Below are positions 35,301-44,300 of a DNA stretch of 64,000 nt, in pieces. The notes under the pieces were generated by a model, which searched no databases, had not been told where the DNA came from, and was given only the letters and a program-made list of their open reading frames with translations. How positions within the stretch are numbered: the stretch's first letter is position 1; every line of letters starts with the position of its first letter. This DNA comes from Nephrocerus scutellatus (taxonomy: Eukaryota > Arthropoda > Insecta > Diptera > Pipunculidae). The position numbers were made by a program, and so were the translations under genes. The stretch is taken from positions 118,461,908-118,525,907 of the forward strand of contig OX352763.1 of assembly GCA_947095585.1 (NCBI GenBank). The letters run 5' to 3'.

Positions 35301-38300
35301 CACAGAACCTACATTCTGTCTCAGAGCCCACACCCATTTTGCTAAGATGATATCTTAGGCCACAGTGGCCAGTTAGAAAACTCACTAGCTTCCTAATGCT
35401 GCCTTTATCTAAATGCAGGATTTCTTTATATGAATAGGGTCTGATCAGTTGTTTGGATTGCCTTAGCCCTGGGGTATCTACCCAATGACCCCGACGAAGT
35501 TTTCCGTCCCAACAGTTTATAACCTTTGTGGCGGCACACCAATTGACGCTACAAAATGGTTCAGGTCCTATGAATGCAGTTTCCGAACCAGCTCTAGCTA
35601 GTTCATCTGCGGCTTCGTTGCCTGCGATACCTCGATGACCTGGTACCCAACCGAGCTTAACCCTGTTGTTTCTGGCCAGAGATTGCAATGCTTCGTAGCA
35701 GCTTTTTACTGTTAAGGAGTTCATTAGTTTGGACGACAGCGCTTTAATTGCTGCCTGGCTGGCTGTCATATGACCCATTGTTGATGACCCCTCTATTTGT
35801 GAGTATACTTCAGAACTGTCGTTATATTCAAAAGGATCAGTCACTTTATCAGTTGAACTGCCTGTTAGCTTCTCTTTGCGTAAAAGGATTGTCAGAATCA
35901 GAATCGCCGATGAACTATTATGCAGAAACCTATCACGCCACTGTGAAGCTCTGCTTTAAAGTAATAGTAAGTTGGGAAAGATTCTTAAGTTAAAGGCCGT
36001 CGTTGACTTCTAGTTAATAAGAGACGAACCTAATAAGAACTTCCACAATCCCCAATAAAACATTTTACGTTGAACGATTGCAATTTTTTTGCAAAAATGC
36101 CCTTCAACTGTTGCCATATTACCTCGCAACGCATATAATAGAACAAAAAAAAAATAGGATTCATCCATCCGGTGTCACTGACACACCTCTAAGGCAATTT
36201 TCATCAAATTCCTTTGGCAAATGATTCAAAGGAATTTCAAAGGATTGGTTGAGCTTTCGCAGGTCGCAGCGCATAATCGAATCAGATTAGCGAACTTCTC
36301 CTTCCGGCATGTACCAGAGTACAATACATTTACGTACTTCCTTTTGTTATTCCATGTCCTTGCACATCATAAGCATAACCCTCTCTATACTCACCCTCAC
36401 TTTGCGCACCGTTTTTCTGCTGTCGTTCCGTATGTTCACCGTAACGCAAACATCTTCGCCGTGTGTATACCAGGCCTTATCCAGGCTGGCTCGCAGGCCA
36501 ACACGACCATCCTGCAGAAGAAATGGTTTATCGACGGCCCCCTGAGGACCACCACAGCTTTCGTACTGTTGTAGAGGCGCCCAGATAATGATGGTGATGA
36601 CAATGACGATGACGAAAGGAAGACAAAAAGACGAGAAAACTTAATTAGTTCTAAGCAAGGACTTACGGGAGAAATTAACGGAATTAACGTGCTTACCTCT
36701 TGAAAGGACTTGCTGTAGTTGTAGAACGGGTCGTTGGGACATTTCTCTATCTCGCTTTTACTGCGACCAAATCGCCCGCTAAATCTAAACGATTTTGGTG
36801 ACAAGCGTAGTTTGGGAAATGATTCCCCGCGTTCTGATTTTCGTGGCTTAATCGCCGGCACTGATGCAAACGTGTCCGATGACGGCGGATGGATCTCTCC
36901 TGCACCTGCAGGTTGTGGCGGCATTAATGCACCAGATGTGGTAGTGGCTGTAGGATTAGCTGATATTGGCACAATATGTTGCTGCAGACTGGTTTGATTG
37001 TTTTGATTGGTGGTAGCGGTTGTAGCAACGGTACTGACTATGGCTGATGTTATTTCTGTTTCTGTCACCACTGCAACCGGTGGTGGTGAAAGTATTGACG
37101 GTGGTGAGGCGACGACTTCTTCCTGCTGTATCGAGGTGGCAGACGCGGCTTGATTTCTGTGCATCAGGGCGGCGAAATTCTCCGGTCCGCCAGCGTTGTT
37201 GTGGAAAACATCTGCGCGATAAATGACGCGTACGCCCATTTTGACGGAAGCACGTCGATGGAATTTCTCGTCTGTTTTATCCGCTAAAATGGGACATAAA
37301 AATAAAATGTTAATCATTTTATATGTGGTGACATAAGAGGATAAGAGTTTGCGAGCAACTCCCCAATGAAGCATCCGGAACACTGCATGCAGTCGTTAAT
37401 TTGCGGTAATCACCCTGATGTACATTTCTAACGGCTGCCCGAAAAATACTAATTTTAGGAAAGGAAAGAAAGGAGTCATTATGTTTGTCATGTACTGGAT
37501 CAGATTATTCCAGTGACTGAGCAAACTTATGACGCTCAAAAAAGAAATAAAGGCGTTCATTAGAAACAAAAGAAAACTACGGCGTATAGGTAGCAACGAA
37601 CGCGGTCTCCCTTCGGTAAAGCGAGTCTAAAGTAAGGCCACCTTACGATCCTAAATTCAAGATAAAGCTAATCCGGAATAAGACATTGAAAAAATATCTC
37701 TCAGAACTAACTGCCAATAAGAGCACTGAATATTCGCTTTGGAAAAGTACAAAATACCTTAAGCGACCAACAAATGATATTCCACCAAATTGACGCAATG
37801 ACGGGCAATGCGCTCAAAGCAATGAGGAAAAAGCGACTGCTTTTGCGGACTACCTCGCCAATACCTGTAAGCCTAACGATGCTGTCTATGATGAGTTTCT
37901 AAGTCTTAATGAAAGTGACAGTTATATGATTCCTCCAAAGCTTCAAGTTGTGACTTGATTACTGCGGAAGTCGTGAAGCAATTACCAAGCAAAGGATTCG
38001 TTAAACTCCTACGCTTGATGAATAAAACAATTTGCCTTGACTATGTACCAAACGTTTGGAAAGTAGCTGATGTGATCATGATCCCTATACCAGGTAAGGT
38101 ATCCTCATATAGGCCAATATATCTACTTCCCTTGACTTCAAAGTGGTTTGAAAAGTTGATATTTATAAGCGTCTCAAACCAATCGTAGAATCAAGAAGCC
38201 AAAAACCAAGTCATCAGTTTGGAGTTCGAAGAACAAGTACACAGAATAACAACTGAAATCGAAAGAGCAAAAGAAGGTAAAAAAGTGTGTTCTGCAATCT

Positions 38301-41300
38301 TCTAAGACGAAGCACAGCCTTTCGATAAAGTAATGCATGCAGTACTTCTCAGTAAACTAAAAGTGTACCTGCCAGAACAGTAGTTCCACCTAATGGAGTC
38401 TTATTTAACATCGCTCTACATTCTTATAAAACAAGAAAACTGTTACTCTAATAAGCTAAGTGAAGATTAAAGCCGGAGGTCCTCAAGGAAGTGTCCTAGG
38501 ACCTCTTCTTTATACTTCCTCTATACCAAAGATCTTTCAACAACTGCAGTGGGCGACTCACCGCTAGACTGGACGCAAAAACTAGAAGCAGCTACAGATC
38601 AAATCGTCAGGTTGACTCAGAGATGGCGAATAAAACTTAATTCAAGTAAATCTATTCATATTGGCTTCAAAAATAAAACTATATCGTACCTCCATATAGC
38701 AATACCAGGCACACAAAACAATATGCTAATGCAGATGTTAGATGTCAAGCTTCGACATCTATCCTCTATGGGACAGATTTACTTTCGTACCCGTCAAGTG
38801 GCTAGAGTATTGAATGATCTCAACATTCATTAATCTGCTGGGCCTGATGGTATTCCTGCTATAGTTTTTAAGAGGTGTACTTCACCGCTGGCATTGCCAT
38901 TGCGCAGGCTTTTCCATTTCCTTTATTCTTCTGGAGTTGGAAAACAGCCTTTGGCCAGCCTGTTCCTAAAAAGGCGAACCATCATCTGTTTCCTAGTACC
39001 GACCCATTGCGCTAACATCCATACTTTCTTAAGTCATGGAAACGCTGATTAATCGCAATCTTATGCAATACCTTGAATCACGTGAAATCCTAAGCGACCA
39101 GCAGTACCGTTTTCGCTGGCAACGTTCTACAGGTGACCTGATGGCTTATCTCACTGAAAAGTGGAACCAGTCTATTGACAAAGTTGTTGCACTCGATTTG
39201 ACCGAGTCTGACATCAAGCTCTTTTGTCTAAAAAGAATGCCTATCGAATTGATAAGGCGCTCCTCGATTGGACTAGTAACTACCTTTCAGACCGTTCAAT
39301 TCAGGTCGTATTGGACGGATTCAAATCCAAAGTTCACCGCATAAACCATAAACCAGTACAACTCCTGAAGGCTCTGTTTTGTCTCCGACACTCTTTCTGA
39401 TTTTCATTAATGATCTCCTATGCGCCACTTCTAATCCAATCCATTCTTTCGCTGAGGACAGCACTATTAGCTTTTCTTATGATTTCACGCTTTCTGCACG
39501 CCCCTCTTCGTCGCAAGTGGAACAACACAATAGCGTTAATTTAAACCCCCAACCTTTATCCATTCTTGCATCAAAGAAGCGGAAAAACTTGCAATGCTCG
39601 GTATGTGCGTCAACAATAAGCTTCGTTGGAATGACCACATATTCGCCATCGCTAAGAATGCTGCGAAATGGTTGGGTTTTCTAAAACGTTGCAAGATGTT
39701 GCTTGTCACTGTTTTATCGCATTTTCCACAAGTGGTGTTCAAAAGAAATATCCAGATGCATCCCGCCCGTTCTCGAACCCATCCGTAATACCCGTGCCTC
39801 AACTCAAGCCCACGGGTCTACCATTAGGCCTATCTTCGGACGTACCAACCAATGCAGAGATTCCTTCTTTAGCCGAACTTATAAAGTAGTAGTTACAGCT
39901 ACGGCCTATGTGAACAATAGTGTTATAAGTGAATAATAAGTAATCACCAGTGTAAATTAAAGTTGTCATTTGTGAAATAACGAACTTGTATTGTGTTTTT
40001 ATTTGGAAAATCCATAATGAACATATACTCGTAGATGTATAGATATATGATTTACTCACCAATAAAGCACCGGACATCATAACTGGTTCCGATGGGGGCT
40101 CCATAGTATCGCTTAGCCGGAACTAATTGAACACTCGGTGGAGCTTGAGGCGTTAGTGTAAGGGTAAATGGATGTGCTCCCTCGCCAAGTCGCTTCACTA
40201 AAGCATCCTGCAAGTACATACCATAACAAAAAGATCATATATATACACAGACGGTTTACATAACAAAAAAATATTCCATTTGTTGGCAGATGATGTCCCA
40301 AGCGATACGACTTCTATTAATGGCCAATATGAATGTAAATGATTAAATGAAGTCATAGGAATGCTCACATCCAAGTTTTCGAGTAAGGATGAAATCAAAG
40401 CACGAGAAGAGCTAGTAGGGGAGTTGAAACATCATTGAAGCATTCAATACTCATTTTAGATCTTCGGTAAACCCTTAAGCGCACACTCTTGTGTATTAAT
40501 ACAACAAAATGCTAATAGACTGCCAATGGAGTAAATGAACAACGAAAATAACGACAGAACGATTTGTCCTTTATTCACTTAAGAAGATTCTATATAGAGC
40601 CTGCTTAGGGAATACTTAAATGTAATGTTTATTTATTCTCAAAGGGGATGCATATTTTGTTTGTTTTTGGTCCAGTGCCGGGAAATTGCCTTTTCACGGA
40701 AGCGTCCTACTTATATCAGCTTGTTATTCATTCATGTAAGAAAAAAACACACTCAGGACATGCAGGACAATGTCGATGTTATACCGAGAGTGGGAAGAAC
40801 TTCTTCTGAAAAGTGTTCTGAATGAATACGATGATGATAAAAGTAGAACATCAAGTGGATGAATTTTCCCTCATCGTTGAAAGTTCTTCGATAGAGAAGG
40901 AGAACGAAAATACATGTAAAGTTAAGATTCTTCATAAGCAAGCAACGACTCGGACAGCTTCAAACATTTCCTCTTCAGCTCGAGACTCTTATTTGTGTTT
41001 TCCTTTACAATTTAACGGAAATTTATGTACGAATGTTGTGCGCCAATCTGCCCAGAGTAAGTTGCATCAGTTCTGAGATGATACTTGGAAATTTGGGATA
41101 ATTTTGGTAAACTATTTGTTCTGCACTGCATTTCGATGCAATCGCAAAACGAATCCGAAAGTGCATTCAAGTGACTTTAATCGGATTTGAGATAATTACG
41201 AGCAACAACATTCAGGAGGGCTTTTCCTGCTGGAGTTAAACTCGTGCTCGTGTATAATGCATTAAGACTAATTTTCTTACATCCAGAAGAGACGAATTAC

Positions 41301-44300
41301 AATGGCAAGCGTAGTCATAGCGCAAATGGATCCAGTAACAAATTTAATTATTTTAACTCGACTCGTCTGTCTATCTATTAAGCCTTTGTCTGTCGACTTA
41401 GTCAAACGAATTAATTCTGAAAATTGATGTCACAATCACAGTCGTCAGGGTAACTAATTGATTGGTTTTTGTCGTCAACATGCAGGTGGCTGAAGTCTAC
41501 TCGAAATGCAAATTGAATGTAAATGCGGGAATAACCCATAAAGCTTAAACCTCTTTCACTAATTTGGATGCGATTATGACACATGAATCCGTTTCAATTA
41601 ATTTCATTATTATCTGGTTAGCTTTGAAGTTGGCAGAGACGCAAAAGAGGGATCATACAGAGCATCTTACTACTATTCAAGTGGAATCAGGGGTCCTGAT
41701 GGCAGGTTTTTTTCTACGTTACTTGCGTTTTATTTAGAAGATGTTTCCATCAAGAAAATCCCAGCAAATGAGACGTCAACGGAGGAATTCACTAGATGGA
41801 GTCAATTGTGGTCAGTTCCCCAGTTCGAGTTAGGATAAACGACTCGGTAAACACCCAATTCATGGGCTAAGCGTACTTATTCGGAGCTTCAGATCACTTA
41901 AGGACCGGCCTATTCGTCCAAGGTGGACAGTATTTGTTCATCCATTAAGAGAGAAAACACTTTTAAGTTCACTTATCAGCCAATAAACTCTTTTTTTTGT
42001 TTACTTAAGGGCGGCTGAGAGTGAATTTTGTAATTTTCAATACCAGAAACGACTATTTCATGTCCTTGTTTTGTAGCGCAATATATCCTTCACATATGGA
42101 AGAAAAAAGAATGTTCATTTTAATATTTACTTTAATAAATAATAATAGCATTTGGCGCGTTAACATTGCTGGACAACCGGTAGAGAGAGTAGAGAGTTTC
42201 CGATATCTTGGGAGTATTGTCTCGACCGAAGGTGGAACCGAACAGGGCATTGTCAACTGAATCGTCAATGCAAAATCAGTGTTTGGAATGATGTCTATGA
42301 TATGGCAAAGCAATGCGATCAGCTTAAACACCAAGCTGCGACTGTTCCGCTCAAATGTTGAATCTGTACTGTTGTATGGGTGCAGCACTTGGAAGGTGAC
42401 CGCTACTATCACAAAAAGATTACAAACGTTCGTAAATAGGTGCCTACGGAACATCTTAAGGATTTTCTGGCCTAACCGGATCTTTAACGAACATCTTAAC
42501 CGGAGAATGGGCCAGATACCAATAGGCACAACCATCCAACGACGGAAGTGGCAGTGGATTGGTCATACACTCCGAAAAGGTGACAGTTCCATAGCAAACT
42601 ACGCAATGCAATGAAATCCGTTATCTCAGGATGGTAGAAGAACTGGTCGTTCGAGAAATACATGGCGCAGAACAGTTGAAGAGTGACGGCAATCGGGGAA
42701 GTATTAGAGAGTTCCTGTACCGCTCATTGCCAGAAACCGCACGCGATGGCGCGTAGGCGTAGTAGAGGCACAGGACCCACAAGTGGATATAGGACATAAC
42801 AAAACAAAAAATTTGGCGCGACAAACCGTTGTGGTTTCTCGTGACCATTCGTGTTGTGCCTGTTATAATTTTGCACACAAATGAAAGGGATCTATAATTT
42901 AATGCCGTACCAGAAAGAAAAGTTTTATTACTCTCGGACGTTTATGAGACTTTACTTTATCGTTAATGTAATTCCAATCGAGCGAATCAAGCGAGACAAT
43001 CCTAATTGGGTCTTCAAGTAAATGTCCATTGTGTACATCTCCCACCCACCCTTCTACGTAAAATGTAATTTGATTTGAAATTTCCAAAACGATGTATTAC
43101 CTGCAGCGGACTCAAGGACTCCTTTCCTGGTTCCACATTCCTTGGCCATATCTGATGCAAAGACATTATCGCTTCATTACAGAACCGCAAGCCCATAACT
43201 TCTTCGTCTTCTCGGCCGTAGCTGTGTAAAAGAAAAGCAACAAAGATGACAACAATTACAGCAAAATATACACAAATAGATAAAGAGTTTTTCAATAGGG
43301 GCATAACAATTTTGTATTTTAATAAAAACACGCTCTGTCCTATAGTGGATAAATTCGTGTCAATATAATCACTACTGAATGTTCTTGTACCGGTGAGACA
43401 ACGCAATGGTCAAAGTACCAAAGTAAATATCGCAGCCGTTAGTGCTTCAGGTCGAAATGAACCAAATCAGTCGATTCCACGCCGTTCACAGGAATTGGGA
43501 ATCTCTCAGTCCACATTGTGGCGAATTTTGCGTAAAGATCTTAGCCTAAACCCTGACAAGATCAAATTAACTCAAGGACTGAAGCGTCTGGATCACTTGA
43601 AGCGCCACGACACTTCTCCGATTGGGCTCTGCAAAAGTTTAAAGAAACTCCTGAATTTAATCGAAAAATCATCCTCAGCAAAGAAGTCTGTTTTTAGCTA
43701 AATGGCTTTGCCAATAAACAAAATATGCATTATTAGCAACAAACCTGCATTAAGATTGATCGGGAAACTACTGACTGCTCAAAACTTGGTTTGAGACAGT
43801 AGCGCTACAATCAAGTTCGTGATGTAGTGCTTGCTCTACCTCCTAGTGGTGGTCTCCGGGCAACTATGTATATGAATCCTTACATATGTAAGCTAAAATT
43901 GTAAGTTGCGAACGGTCTAGCGTTTCTAGTCTAGGTAACGTGGGTTAGCACCCTGCGGTACCGAAAAATGCCCGCTACTGAAACCGACACAACGCCTCGG
44001 ATAAGTAATGATCGAATAATGACGACTTTTGGCTATTGTACCCGGACTAAGATTGGTTTCTGGAATGTGAGGACGCTCCTTGACCACCAAAGAGCTGACA
44101 GGTGAATCACCAAAGAGCTGACAGGTGGTCACCGCTCTAGCCAACATCCGGTGAAAGGCTTAGATGGTGCCGTACTCGTTTCAGATGAGGATCAGCTCAA
44201 GCGATGGAAGGTCCTTAACCGTGTATTCGTCAATATGCACCCAAATCAAACGGAGCTACCGTGATCAACGCACTAAAGAACAACAAGTCGGTAGGACTAG

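Noticed and set aside
36436..37383. A single 315-residue gene
   Set aside because: It merges exon 4 with intron sequence on both sides and with exon 5 read in the wrong frame. The spliced model explains both exons better.
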